Made by a program: the position numbers and the translations under genes
Notes under the pieces: model-generated
Databases searched by the model: none
Told to the model about the DNA's origin: nothing
The model's input: the letters and a program-made list of their open reading frames with translations, nothing else
In this document: piece by piece, positions 10,101 to 18,134 of the stretch
Layout: each line of letters begins with the position of its first letter
Numbering within the stretch: the stretch's first letter is position 1
DNA from: Ideonella_A sp963843805
Lineage (GTDB): Bacteria; Pseudomonadota; Gammaproteobacteria; Burkholderiales; Burkholderiaceae_C
Direction of reading: 5' to 3'
Assembly: GCA_963843805.1 (NCBI GenBank)
Contig: CAWJLY010000010.1
Coordinates: 124,001-188,000 of the forward strand
Length of the DNA: 64,000 nucleotides

Positions 10101-10292
10101 GGCGCCGGATCGGCCGGCCAACGTGCCATCGGCACCGGCGTCTTTGGCGGCATGATGACCGCCACCATGCTGGCGGTGTTTTTCGTGCCGATATTCTTCG
10201 TCGTGGTGCGCCGGTTCTTCAAGGCACCGCCGCCGATCCCGGCCGACGAGCCGCCGGCGCCGGTCCTGCCGGTCGCGGAGGGCAAGTCATGA
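7134..10292 (+). CDS. acrB: RND multidrug efflux transporter (AcrB-like)
   Basis: A 1052-residue hydrophobe/amphiphile efflux (HAE1) pump of full length. The N-terminus MLASFFIDRPIFAWVIALF is the first membrane helix. The proton relay is intact: Asp-Asp in VIGIVVDDAIVVVENV and Lys in IGLSAKNAVLIIEF. The two large periplasmic loops with porter and docking domains are present, as are the FLVMFLFLQNFR and PLAFFSGSVG blocks. It overlaps oprM by ATGA. Substrates cannot be predicted beyond the broad drug, solvent and detergent range of the family. Confidence 0.96.
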   Translation: MLASFFIDRPIFAWVIALFILVLGGVAITQLPIAQYPSVAPPSIVINTAYPGASAQTLEDSVISVIEREMNGSPGLIYTESVSQSDGSGSITLSFEPGTNAELAQVDVQNRLGRATPRLPAAVVQQGVRVDKARSNFLLFTILSSDNPAFTPVALGDYAARSVLPELQRVPGVGQAQLFGTERAMRIWIDPAKLVGFNLSAADVNAAIRSQNAQVSSGTIGDLPNLPGQSIFATVVVNGQLSNAEQFGNVVLRANADGSTVRLSDVARIELGAQSYGTSARLNGKPSTGIGVQLSATGNALATAKAVRARMEELSKFFPPDVKYSIPYDSSRFVDISIRQVVETLLEAMVLVFLVMFLFLQNFRYTIIPTIVVPVALLGTFGVLLALGFSINVLTMFAMVLVIGIVVDDAIVVVENVERIMSEEGLPPRQATRKAMGQISGAIIGVTVVLISVFVPLAFFSGSVGNIYRQFSAVMVSSIAFSAFLALSLTPALCATLLKPVEAGHHHAKSGFFGWFNRGFSRTAKGYEGLVGRMLRKAGRYLIIYAAIIAVVAWMFQRLPTSFLPAEDQGYLIVNVQLPPGATRNRTLEVMKQVEGFVLKQPEVASMVSVLGFSFSGTGQNAALAFVPLKDWGERTGPNSSAQAVAGRTFGAMMGVKDAFIFPLSPPPIPELGTASGFSLRLQDRGGNGHDALLAARNQLLGLASQSKIVTGLRPDGLEDSPQLQLDIDRDKANALGVPFDSINAAVSTSLGSSYINDFPSRGRLQRVVVQADAPARMQPDDLLRINAMSSKGQLVPLSAFATTRWVVGPAQTVRYNGFPAMRISGQAAPGFSSGAAIAEMERLASQLPSGFAYEWTGLTREEKLSGAQVFVLLGFSLLAVFLALAALYESWSIPFAVILVVPLGVLGVLLGGTLGGLSNDIYFKVGLITIIGLSAKNAVLIIEFAKDLQSQGRSAIDAVLEAAHLRFRPILMTSMAFMLGVLPLVLASGAGSAGQRAIGTGVFGGMMTATMLAVFFVPIFFVVVRRFFKAPPPIPADEPPAPVLPVAEGKS

Positions 10293-11722
10293 TCGGCGCC
10301 AAACACCATTCGCATCGATCGGCGGCGCGACTGGTCACGCTGCTGGCCTCGGCGCTGTGGCTGGCCGGCTGCAGCTCGTTGATCCCCGAGTTGCGCCGCC
10401 CGCCTCTACCGGTGGCCACGGCCTATCCGCTGGCCGATGCCACCCCGAGCGTCAAACCGCTCGCCGAGGTCGCCTGGCAGGACTTTTTTGTCGACCCGCG
10501 TCTGCAGCGGCTGATCGCGCTGGCGCTCGACAGCAATCGAGATCTGCGTCTGGCAGTGCTGGCTATCGATCAATCGCGCGCGCAATTGCAACTGCGCCAG
10601 GCTGACCAGTTGCCAACCGTCGGCGCCGGCCTCTCGGCCAGCCTCAGTCCGGGCGCGAATGGGCAGACACGCAGTTACACCGCTGGCCTGCAGATCACCG
10701 CCTGGGAGATCGATTTCTTCGGCCGCATCCGCAGCTTGAGCGAATCCGCACGGGCGCAGTTGCTGGCCACCGAGGAGTCGCGCAAGGCGGTGCAGATCAG
10801 TCTGGTGGCGGCGATTGCGCAGACCCACCTGGCGATGCAGGCGGACGAGGCCTTGCTGGCGGTGACGCGGGAGACGCTGCGCACGCGCGAAGAGTCGATG
10901 AAGTTGACGCAGCTGAAGTTCGACAACGGCGCCAGCTCCGAGCTCGACGTACGACAGGCCGAATCGCTGCTCGAAGGCGCCAAGGTGGCGCTGGCGCAGC
11001 AACTGCGGCAGCGCGCACTCGACGAGAATTCGCTGGTGCTGCTGGTCGGCCAACCGCTGCCAGCCGACCTGCCGCCCTTGCAGGCGCTCGGTTCGACGAT
11101 CGATGCGGCGCCGCTGGCCGAACTGCCCGCGGGCCTGCCCTCCGATCTGTTGATTCGCCGGCCTGACATCCGCGCTGCCGAGCAACAGTTGATTGCGGCC
11201 AATGCCAATATCGGCGCGGCCCGCGCGGCGTTTTTCCCGCGCATTTCACTGACCACCAGCGCCGGCATTGCCAGCAACGAACTGTCGGGCCTGTTCAGCA
11301 GCGGCCAATTTGCGTGGTCTTTCCTGCCTCAACTGCTGCTGCCGATTTTCGACTCCGGCCGCAACCAGGCCAACCTCGAATCGGCCAGGCTGGGCCGCGA
11401 GGCCGCCACCGCGCAGTACGAACGCGCGATCCAGACGGCGTTTCGCGAGGTCTCCGACGCCTTGGCGGGGCAGGCGACGCTGACCGAGCAGCTGCGCGCG
11501 CAAAGCGCACAAACCGGCGCCGAACAGACCCGCTTCAGATTGGCCGATCTGCGCTATCGCAATGGCGTGTCGAGTTACCTCGACATCCTGGACGCTCAGC
11601 GGTCGTTGTTCGCTGCGCAGCAGGCATTGGTGCAAGTGCAGGCGCTGCGGCTGCAGAACCGGGTCAATCTGTACAAGACGCTGGGCGGTGGCTGGGTCGA
11701 GCCTGCGGTGGCCGTGCGCTGA
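10289..11722 (+). CDS. oprM: outer-membrane efflux channel lipoprotein (OprM/NodT family)
   Basis: A 477-residue TolC-like outer-membrane factor with a lipobox LWLAGC (Cys28). It contains two repeats of the outer-membrane efflux protein domain, with blocks such as WEIDFFGRIRSLSESARA, LLIRRPDIRAAEQQLIAANA and RNGVSSYLDILDAQRSLF. It completes the tripartite pump. The start overlaps the acrB stop (ATGA), so the genes are translationally coupled. Confidence 0.94.
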   Translation: MIGAKHHSHRSAARLVTLLASALWLAGCSSLIPELRRPPLPVATAYPLADATPSVKPLAEVAWQDFFVDPRLQRLIALALDSNRDLRLAVLAIDQSRAQLQLRQADQLPTVGAGLSASLSPGANGQTRSYTAGLQITAWEIDFFGRIRSLSESARAQLLATEESRKAVQISLVAAIAQTHLAMQADEALLAVTRETLRTREESMKLTQLKFDNGASSELDVRQAESLLEGAKVALAQQLRQRALDENSLVLLVGQPLPADLPPLQALGSTIDAAPLAELPAGLPSDLLIRRPDIRAAEQQLIAANANIGAARAAFFPRISLTTSAGIASNELSGLFSSGQFAWSFLPQLLLPIFDSGRNQANLESARLGREAATAQYERAIQTAFREVSDALAGQATLTEQLRAQSAQTGAEQTRFRLADLRYRNGVSSYLDILDAQRSLFAAQQALVQVQALRLQNRVNLYKTLGGGWVEPAVAVR

Positions 11723-11742
11723 GCGGGGTCTGGCCCGGCGAG

Positions 11743-11769
11743 CCGGTGGCAGCCGGCTGGTTCCACCGG
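11743..11769 (+). terminator. candidate hairpin after the efflux operon
   Basis: CCGGTGG at 11743 and CCACCGG at 11763 form a perfect 7-bp stem with a 13-base loop, 20 bases after the oprM stop. No T-run follows, so intrinsic termination is uncertain. Confidence 0.35.
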
Positions 11770-11827
11770 TGAGCTGCACCGCAGCATCGTTCTACACTGT
11801 GCCGATTCCAGACAAGCAGGAGTCCCG

Positions 11828-13315
11828 ATGAACGCACGCGATCCCCATCTGCCAGTCCAGCCGGACGAAGCCAGCGCGCTTGCCCGTTACGCCGACCGTG
11901 TCTGGGACCACGAGATCGTCCCGGCACTGACCGACTACATCGCCATTCCGGCGAAAAGCCCGATGTTCGATGCCGATTGGGCCGCCAACGGCCACATCGA
12001 CCGGGTTGTCCGCGACGCAGCCGCCTGGGTCGAACGCCAGCAGGTCGCCGGGCTCAAGCTGGAGGTGATCCGGCTCGAGGGACGCACGCCGGTGATCTTC
12101 TTCGACGTACCGGCGACCCGGCCGGGTGGCAATGAAGCCGATTCGACGACGATCTGTCTCTACGGCCATCTCGACAAGCAGCCTGAATTCACCGGCTGGC
12201 GCAACGGCCTCGGTCCCTGGACCCCGCGCTACGAAAACGGCTTGTTGTACGGGCGCGGCGGTGCCGACGACGGTTATGCCGTCTATGCGGCGATCACCGC
12301 CATCAAGGCACTCGACGCGCAAGGGATCGCCCGGCCGCGCTGCGTCGGCGTGATCGAGAGCTGCGAGGAAAGCGGCTCGTTCGACCTGCCTGCCTATGTC
12401 GATTTGCTGAAGCCCAGACTCGGCCGGATCGGCCTCGTCGTCTGCCTCGACAGCGGCGCCGGCAACTACGATCAGCTCTGGTTGACGACCAGCCTGCGCG
12501 GCAATGTCACCGGCACGCTGAAGGTCGAGATCCTGACCGAAGGTGTGCATTCCGGTGATTCGAGTGGCGTGGTGCCGTCGAGTTTCCGGATCCTGCGCCA
12601 GGTGCTCGACCGGCTCGAAGATTCGAAGACCGGCCGCCTGCTGCCGCAGAGTTTCCATTGCCGGATCCCGACTGATCGAATCGAGCAGACGCGGGCGGCG
12701 GCGCAGATTCTGGGCGACGAGGTCTGGAAGCGGTTCCCCTGGGCCTGCGGCGCCGATGGTGCCCTGACGCTGCCAACGACGACCGATCCGACCGAGGCCT
12801 TGCTGAACCGCACTTGGCGGCCGACACTCAGCGTGACCGGCGTCGACGGCTTTCCGGAGCTGAAAAATGCCGGCAACGTGCTGCGGCCGTATACCGCATT
12901 CAAGCTCAGCCTGCGCCTGCCGCCGCTGGTCGACGGCAACCAGGCCGCAGCCGACCTGAAAGCACTGCTCGAAGACAACGCGCCGTACAACGCCCGCGTG
13001 ACCTTCAACGCCGACGGCCGGGTCGGTGCATCGGGTGCCACCGGTTGGAACGCGCCCGAGCTTGCGCCGTGGCTGACGAACGCGGTCAATACCGCATCAC
13101 AGGCCCATTTCAATGCGCCGTGCGGGTTCATCGGCCAGGGCGGGACGATCCCGCTGATGAACATGCTGCAAACGATGTTCCCGGCCGCTCAGATGATGGT
13201 CTGCGGTGTGCTCGGCCCGAAAAGCAATGCCCATGGGCCGAACGAGTTCTTGCACGTGCCGTTCGGCAAGAAATTGACCGCTGCGGTGGCGCAGGTGATG
13301 GCCGCAACCGAATAG
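11828..13315 (+). CDS. M20-family metallopeptidase (dipeptidase-like)
   Basis: A 495-residue zinc peptidase of the M20/ArgE/DapE/CPG2 family, cytosolic. Metal ligands and the catalytic acid are visible: His in LYGHLDKQPEF, Asp in RGGADDGYAVYAAI, the Glu pair in ESCEESGSFDL, Asp in VCLDSGAGNYD and the final His in HGPNEFLHVPFGKK. The insert between them is the dimerisation (lid) domain with GVHSGDSSGVVPSSFR. The length fits the carnosinase-like dipeptidase subgroup. It is monocistronic between the efflux operon and a convergent desaturase-like gene. The natural substrate is probably a dipeptide but cannot be specified. Confidence 0.88.
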   Translation: MNARDPHLPVQPDEASALARYADRVWDHEIVPALTDYIAIPAKSPMFDADWAANGHIDRVVRDAAAWVERQQVAGLKLEVIRLEGRTPVIFFDVPATRPGGNEADSTTICLYGHLDKQPEFTGWRNGLGPWTPRYENGLLYGRGGADDGYAVYAAITAIKALDAQGIARPRCVGVIESCEESGSFDLPAYVDLLKPRLGRIGLVVCLDSGAGNYDQLWLTTSLRGNVTGTLKVEILTEGVHSGDSSGVVPSSFRILRQVLDRLEDSKTGRLLPQSFHCRIPTDRIEQTRAAAQILGDEVWKRFPWACGADGALTLPTTTDPTEALLNRTWRPTLSVTGVDGFPELKNAGNVLRPYTAFKLSLRLPPLVDGNQAAADLKALLEDNAPYNARVTFNADGRVGASGATGWNAPELAPWLTNAVNTASQAHFNAPCGFIGQGGTIPLMNMLQTMFPAAQMMVCGVLGPKSNAHGPNEFLHVPFGKKLTAAVAQVMAATE

Positions 13316-13385
13316 AAGCTGCAGCCGTCGATCCCCTGCAGCGGCCTTGTCTCAGCCGCTCAGAGGCGGCGGCGTCTGACGGCGC

Positions 13386-14258
13386 TCAAGCGGGCTTGGC
13401 CGCGCCGCCAGTCGCGGCGGCGGCCGCCAGCACCGACGCGCTCATCTCCTTGCGAAACCGGTTCAGCTCCTGGACGCTGGCAAAACTGCGCTCCATCAGC
13501 AGGCTGAGGTTGTGCAGGATGCGCTCGACGACCTTGTTTTCCCAGACCGAATCGAACTGGATCTGTTTGTCGAGCCACTCTTCGAGCCATGCCGGATCGG
13601 GAAGACGGCTTTGCACCGTGTCGCGCGGGAACAGGTCGACGTTGACGTGCAGATTGGTCGGGTGCAGGGCCTGCGCGGTGCGCCTCGCGCTGGCCATCAA
13701 CACGCCGACCTTGGCAAATGCCGCGCGCGCCTCGTCACCGAACTTCTGCAGCGCACGTTTCATGTAGCGCAGATAGGCGCCGCCATGGCGCGCCTCATCG
13801 CGAGCAAGCGTTTCGTAGATCGTCTTGATGACCGGCTCGGTGTGCCATTCGGCAGCCCTGCGATACCAGTGATTGAGCCGGATCTCACCGCAAAAATGAA
13901 GCATCAGCGTTTCCAGCGCCGGTGCCGGATCGAACTCGAACCGCACCTCGTGCAACTCGGCCTCGGTCGGAACCAGCTCGGGCCGAAAACGCCGCAAATA
14001 TTCCATCAAAACCAGCGAGTGTTTCTGTTCCTCGAAAAACCAGACGCTCATGAAGGCCGAAAAATCACTGTCGTCGCGGTTGTCGCGCAAGAACATTTCC
14101 GTCGCCGGCAACGCAGCCCATTCGGTGATGGCATTCATCTTGATCGTCTGCGCCTGCTCCTCGGTGAGCGCAGACGGGTCGAAACGATCCCAAGGGATGT
14201 CGGTATCCATCGACCAGCGCACGGCTTCGAGCTGCTTGAACAGTTCCGGATAAAGCAT
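13386..14258 (-). CDS. ferritin-like diiron protein resembling acyl-ACP desaturase
   Basis: A 290-residue helical protein with two diiron sequence blocks: a first Glu in the ITEWAALPATEMF region with EEQKH, and a later Glu in LHFCGEIRLNHWY with DEARHGGAYL. The EEQKH / DEARH pair matches the EExxH / DExxH ligands of soluble acyl-ACP desaturases and related ferritin-like oxidases. It probably uses O2 and two electrons to oxidise a fatty-acyl or related substrate. It lies downstream of, and on the same strand as, the B12 photoreceptor regulator (about 200 bases apart), so it may belong to the same lipid-modification programme. The exact reaction is unknown. Confidence 0.75.
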   Translation of the reverse strand: MLYPELFKQLEAVRWSMDTDIPWDRFDPSALTEEQAQTIKMNAITEWAALPATEMFLRDNRDDSDFSAFMSVWFFEEQKHSLVLMEYLRRFRPELVPTEAELHEVRFEFDPAPALETLMLHFCGEIRLNHWYRRAAEWHTEPVIKTIYETLARDEARHGGAYLRYMKRALQKFGDEARAAFAKVGVLMASARRTAQALHPTNLHVNVDLFPRDTVQSRLPDPAWLEEWLDKQIQFDSVWENKVVERILHNLSLLMERSFASVQELNRFRKEMSASVLAAAAATGGAAKPA

Positions 14259-14455
14259 GTCGTGTCCTTGTTGTCAGTCGAATTTTAATCGTGGCAGTGG
14301 CGACCCTTGCCAATCTACGCAGCGCCCGTCAAGGCAGATGCTGCCCTGTGCCATTGCCACCAAACGATCCCGCTCTGCCTCAACCTTAACGCGTTTGGCC
14401 GCTCGGCGGTCGACCTCTGGTCTTGAGGCCGACCGCAGCGTTGCCCGAGCAGGTG

Positions 14456-15415
14456 TCACCGGTCGCCACGATGCCAATCGAGCAGCGCGCCATGGATGGC
14501 ATCCAGACTGGCCAACGCGCGGACACCGTCCAGCGGGCGACGAAACAATACCGGCGCCGACCCACCGGCCCAGATGACCACGGTCGAGGGCAAGCTGCGC
14601 CGCAACTGCGCCAGGCCGTCGACGATCTGATTCGGCGTCATGCAGCCGCTGAAGCCAAGCGCAACGATGTCGATCTCGAAGGCGCGTGCGGCGCGCGCGA
14701 TATCCCACAGCGGTGTCTGCGGCCCGAGTGCGATGCTGCGGGCTCCGTCGATTGCCAGCAGGGCCTCGGCCATCAGCAGCCCCAGACCGTGTGGCTCCCC
14801 GGGGAAACTGCCCAGCAGGACACGGGGCCGCGCGAATCCCGGATCGTCGAGGCGGGCCATGGCCTTGCGCAGCATGGCTTGCTGGATTTCGCTGAGCACA
14901 TGCTCATGGTAGATCTCGAGCCGGGCGCGCATCCAGTCCTCTCCCACTCGCGTATTGAGTGGCACGAGCAGGTCGCGGATGAAGGCTGCGAGGCCCATGC
15001 GTGACAAGGCCTGCGTGAGCAGCCGCTTCAACGAGTCGACATCATGGTTGCGCAGCAAGCCGATGCAGCTTTCGATTTCCCCGAGCAGGCGGTGCTCGCC
15101 GGCTGGAGGAACGGGCGCCGAACGTTCGACCGTGGTGACACTGATTGCCAGAAGCTCGTCGACTTCGAGCTTCACGACATGACTCGGCCGATGTCCTGCA
15201 TCGACCAGCCGTTTCAGCACCCGCAGTTTTTCGACCTGCGCGCCAGGGTAGCTGCGCTCGCCGAGTGCATCGCGCTGCGGGATCGGAAATCCGTAGCGCT
15301 TTTCCCATATGCGCAGGGTGTCCTTGCCAATACCGGTATCGCGCTCGACCGCAGCGATCGAGAACCAGTCTGGCTTCTCGGTCAGCTCGTCAGGCCGCAT
15401 CAGCGGCTCCCGCAT
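14456..15415 (-). CDS. litR: MerR-family AdoCbl-dependent photoreceptor regulator (CarH/LitR type)
   Basis: A 319-residue regulator with an N-terminal MerR helix-turn-helix (FSIAAVERDTGIGKDTLRIW, about residues 17-85), a helical bundle and a C-terminal B12-binding domain. The photoreceptor signature W-x9-EH is exact (Trp161, Glu171, His172), and the cobalamin-binding E-x-H-x2-G motif is present (Glu207, His209, Gly212). In CarH and LitR, AdoCbl in the dark holds a DNA-bound tetramer and light breaks the Co-C bond to release repression. The gene is divergent from a six-gene lipid operon across a 550-base spacer, so it probably controls that operon and itself. A start at the Met six codons in is also possible. 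Confidence 0.9.
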   Translation of the reverse strand: MREPLMRPDELTEKPDWFSIAAVERDTGIGKDTLRIWEKRYGFPIPQRDALGERSYPGAQVEKLRVLKRLVDAGHRPSHVVKLEVDELLAISVTTVERSAPVPPAGEHRLLGEIESCIGLLRNHDVDSLKRLLTQALSRMGLAAFIRDLLVPLNTRVGEDWMRARLEIYHEHVLSEIQQAMLRKAMARLDDPGFARPRVLLGSFPGEPHGLGLLMAEALLAIDGARSIALGPQTPLWDIARAARAFEIDIVALGFSGCMTPNQIVDGLAQLRRSLPSTVVIWAGGSAPVLFRRPLDGVRALASLDAIHGALLDWHRGDR

Positions 15416-15971
15416 GGGGTGGCAGCGTCGGGCAGGTGGGGAGAGGGCAGGTCACTTGTTGGTAGCGGGCTGGTCGACAACACCAGTGGCATGGTAGCCA
15501 CCAACGCCACTGCCTTGGACGCCGAGCAGTTTGTCCGCCACAACCATCCGCCATGCAAGGTTATTGTCGCAGAACAAATACCGATGAGTTACATTTGAGA
15601 CTGAGCAGTATTTATGCAAGCAACCGAGGTCACACTCCAACGTTCATGGCTCCGATCGATTCGGCAAATTTTTGTAAAAACCGCGTCGCATCGCGCGGTG
15701 CCGTGGAACCGCGCGGACCCGAAACGCTCGAAACTTTGCCGAATGGCGATGCAGCTCAGGATCTGCGCTGTTCCCCGACCGGACGAACGACAACCTCCAA
15801 TTTTTTTCTGTTGCACAGCCAGCCGGTTCTCCGGACTGCAATCCCGCAGCGCATCTCCTCCTCCTCCCTCCCTCCCTCGTTCGCTGCGGGGCGCTGTGCA
15901 ACAGCTTCTATCTGGCTCTCGCCGCCCTCTCGGGCGCGCCACGGCCCATTGCTCGTCGGGGCACCACCGTG
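15416..15971. promoter_or_regulatory. divergent regulatory spacer between litR and the lipid operon
   Basis: This spacer holds no convincing gene on either strand. Its centre (about 15550-15680) is richer in A and T than the flanks. CTGGT and ACCAG flank CGACAAC near 15470, and GTTGGT / ACCAAC enclose that hairpin. A clear CarH/LitR operator could not be pinned down by eye. It should contain the promoters of both litR and the operon starting at 15972. Confidence 0.5.
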
Positions 15972-17303
15972 ATGCGGCGAATCGCCGTCATCGGGTCCGG
16001 CATTTCCGGCTTGGCGGTCGCGTGGCAGCTGTCGCGACTACCCGAAGCCTGCCGGGTCAGCCTGTTCGAGTCGGCTGATTATTTCGGCGGGCACACCCAC
16101 ACGGTGGATGTCGAGGTGACCGCCGGAGGCCAGCGAATCCGCCACGGCGTCGACACCGGCTTTCTGGTCTACAACGAGCGTACCTACCCCAGGCTGATCG
16201 AACTGTTCGAGTTGCTGAAGGTCGAGACCGCGGCGTCCGACATGTCGTTCTCGGTCAAGTTGCCCGACATCGACCTGGAATGGAGCGGCTCTGATCTGAA
16301 CAGCGTGTTTGCGCAACGGCGCAACCTGGTCAGGCCGGCGTTTCTGCGCATGCTCGCCGACATTGCTCGCTTCAATCGCTTGTGCACTGCATTGGCCATC
16401 GCCGGTGAGGAATCGGCACTGCAACAGCCGATCGGTGATTTTCTGGATGATCACGGCTTCACCAAGCCGTTTCGCGATTGGTATTTCCTGCCGATGATCG
16501 GCTGCATCTGGTCGTGTCCGACCGACCAGATGCTGCGTTTTCCGATTGCAACGATGATCCGCTTCTGCCACAACCACGGCCTGCTGCAGATCACCGACCG
16601 GCCGCGCTGGTTCACCGTGGTCGGCGGTGCGCGGCGATATGTCGACAAGATGCTGAGTTGCATCGACGACGCCCGTCTGAATTCGCCGGTGCGGCAGATC
16701 CGACGCCTGCCGCCGGCTCCGTCTGCAGGCGCCGGCAGCGGCGGCGTCGTGGTCAGCACCGACAGCGGCAGCGAGCATTTCGATGAGGTGGTGCTGGCCT
16801 GCCACAGCGATCAGGCGCTGGCAATGATTGCCGATCCGACCGACGCCGAACGTGATGTGCTGGGTGCGATCCGTTACCAGCCCAACCGCGCCGTGCTGCA
16901 TACCGATACCTCGGTGTTGCCGAGGCGTCAGCGCGCCTGGGCGGCCTGGAACTACGAACGTTCCGGTCGGGCGTCGACCGACCAGAATTCGGTTTGTCTG
17001 CACTACCTGATCAACCGCCTGCAACCGCTGCCGTTTGCACAACCGGTGATGGTCTCGCTCAATCCGCTGCGTGAGCCGCGTGCCGAACTGATTCAAGGCG
17101 AGTTCGACTATGCGCACCCGGTGTTCGATCAGGCGGCGATCGACGCCCAGCGCAGACTGCCAGCGTTGCAAGGTGCCGCGAGCACCTGGTACTGCGGTGC
17201 CTGGACGCGCTATGGCTTCCACGAGGACGGTCTGATGTCCGGGCTGGCCGTGGTCGAGGGCTTGCGCGAACGGCTCAAGTTGCCGCAACAGGACGCTGCG
17301 TGA
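15972..17303 (+). CDS. NAD/FAD-binding amine-oxidase-like protein (COG2907)
   Basis: A 443-residue flavoprotein with an N-terminal dinucleotide fold (RIAVIGSGISGLAVAWQL) and family blocks YFGGHTHTVDVE, DTGFLVYNERTYPRLIELF and YCGAWTRYGFHEDGL. COG2907 proteins are predicted to act on lipids; the Rhodobacter sphaeroides homologue RSP_1091 is reported as needed for furan fatty acid formation (recalled, not checked). A GTG at 15969 precedes the ATG at 15972; the ATG is chosen. It is the first gene of the operon and its stop overlaps the next start (GTGA). Confidence 0.85.
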   Translation: MRRIAVIGSGISGLAVAWQLSRLPEACRVSLFESADYFGGHTHTVDVEVTAGGQRIRHGVDTGFLVYNERTYPRLIELFELLKVETAASDMSFSVKLPDIDLEWSGSDLNSVFAQRRNLVRPAFLRMLADIARFNRLCTALAIAGEESALQQPIGDFLDDHGFTKPFRDWYFLPMIGCIWSCPTDQMLRFPIATMIRFCHNHGLLQITDRPRWFTVVGGARRYVDKMLSCIDDARLNSPVRQIRRLPPAPSAGAGSGGVVVSTDSGSEHFDEVVLACHSDQALAMIADPTDAERDVLGAIRYQPNRAVLHTDTSVLPRRQRAWAAWNYERSGRASTDQNSVCLHYLINRLQPLPFAQPVMVSLNPLREPRAELIQGEFDYAHPVFDQAAIDAQRRLPALQGAASTWYCGAWTRYGFHEDGLMSGLAVVEGLRERLKLPQQDAA

Positions 17304-18115
17304 CCTGCGCAAAGGCTTCGCCCACCGCCATGTTGGGGATCGGCGAGGTTCGCCACGCGCGACTGCGTCCGACAATCAACCGGTTCAGCTATCCGACCTA
17401 TTTCCTGCTGTTGCCGTTGCGTGGGCTGGCCGCCACACCGACCGCCGCCTTGCGTCGCAACCGGTTTGGTCTGATCAGCTTCTTCGATCGCGATCATGGC
17501 GATGGCCGCGCCGACTGCCTGCAGTGGCTCGACGAGCTGTTGCTGCGCGAAGGCATCAGCGGCGCAGACGGCGAAATCTGGCTGCATTGTTATCCACGGG
17601 TACTGGGACTCACGTTCAAGCCGGTCAGCTTCTGGTATTGCCATCGGGCCGACGGCGGGCTCCAGGCTATCGTCGTCGAGGTCAACAATACCTTCGGCGA
17701 GCGCCACTGTTATCTGCTCTCGGCCGAGGGGGCGGGCATCGGTTTCGGCCGCGAGCTGCGTGCCGACAAGGTGTTTCATGTTTCACCCTTTTGCAGCGTC
17801 AGCGGCGATTACCGGTTCCGCTTCATGCGAAGCGACGTGGCAGGCAGCGCCGCACACTCGCCGACCGGCAATCGCCCGCTGCGCACCGTGGCACGGGTCG
17901 ACCTCCACGATGCCAACGGCGCGCTTTTGCTGACCAGCGTCAGTGGCGAACTCGCACCGCTGACGCCGCAGCGCATCCGCAAGGCCTTCTTCGGCGTACC
18001 TTGGATGACATTGGGCGTCATCTTGCGCATCCATTGGCAGGCACTTCGGCTGTGGTTCAAGCGAGTGCCCTTGCTGCACAAGCCCGCGCCGCCCGCCTCC
18101 TTTGTATCCCGTTGA
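17300..18115 (+). CDS. DUF1365 family protein
   Basis: A 271-residue protein of the DUF1365 family, usually found beside COG2907 and Cfa-like genes. Family blocks include RHARLRPTINRFSYPTYFLL, CYPRVLGLTFKPVSFWYCH, VVEVNNTFGERHCYLL and KVFHVSPFCSVSGDYRF. The function is unknown; the consistent gene partners imply a role in fatty-acyl chain modification at the membrane. A GTG at 17300 overlaps the previous stop; an ATG at 17330 is an alternative just before the conserved region. Confidence 0.85.
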   Translation: MTCAKASPTAMLGIGEVRHARLRPTINRFSYPTYFLLLPLRGLAATPTAALRRNRFGLISFFDRDHGDGRADCLQWLDELLLREGISGADGEIWLHCYPRVLGLTFKPVSFWYCHRADGGLQAIVVEVNNTFGERHCYLLSAEGAGIGFGRELRADKVFHVSPFCSVSGDYRFRFMRSDVAGSAAHSPTGNRPLRTVARVDLHDANGALLLTSVSGELAPLTPQRIRKAFFGVPWMTLGVILRIHWQALRLWFKRVPLLHKPAPPASFVSR

Positions 18116-18134
18116 ATTCTTCTGCAGCACCGCG

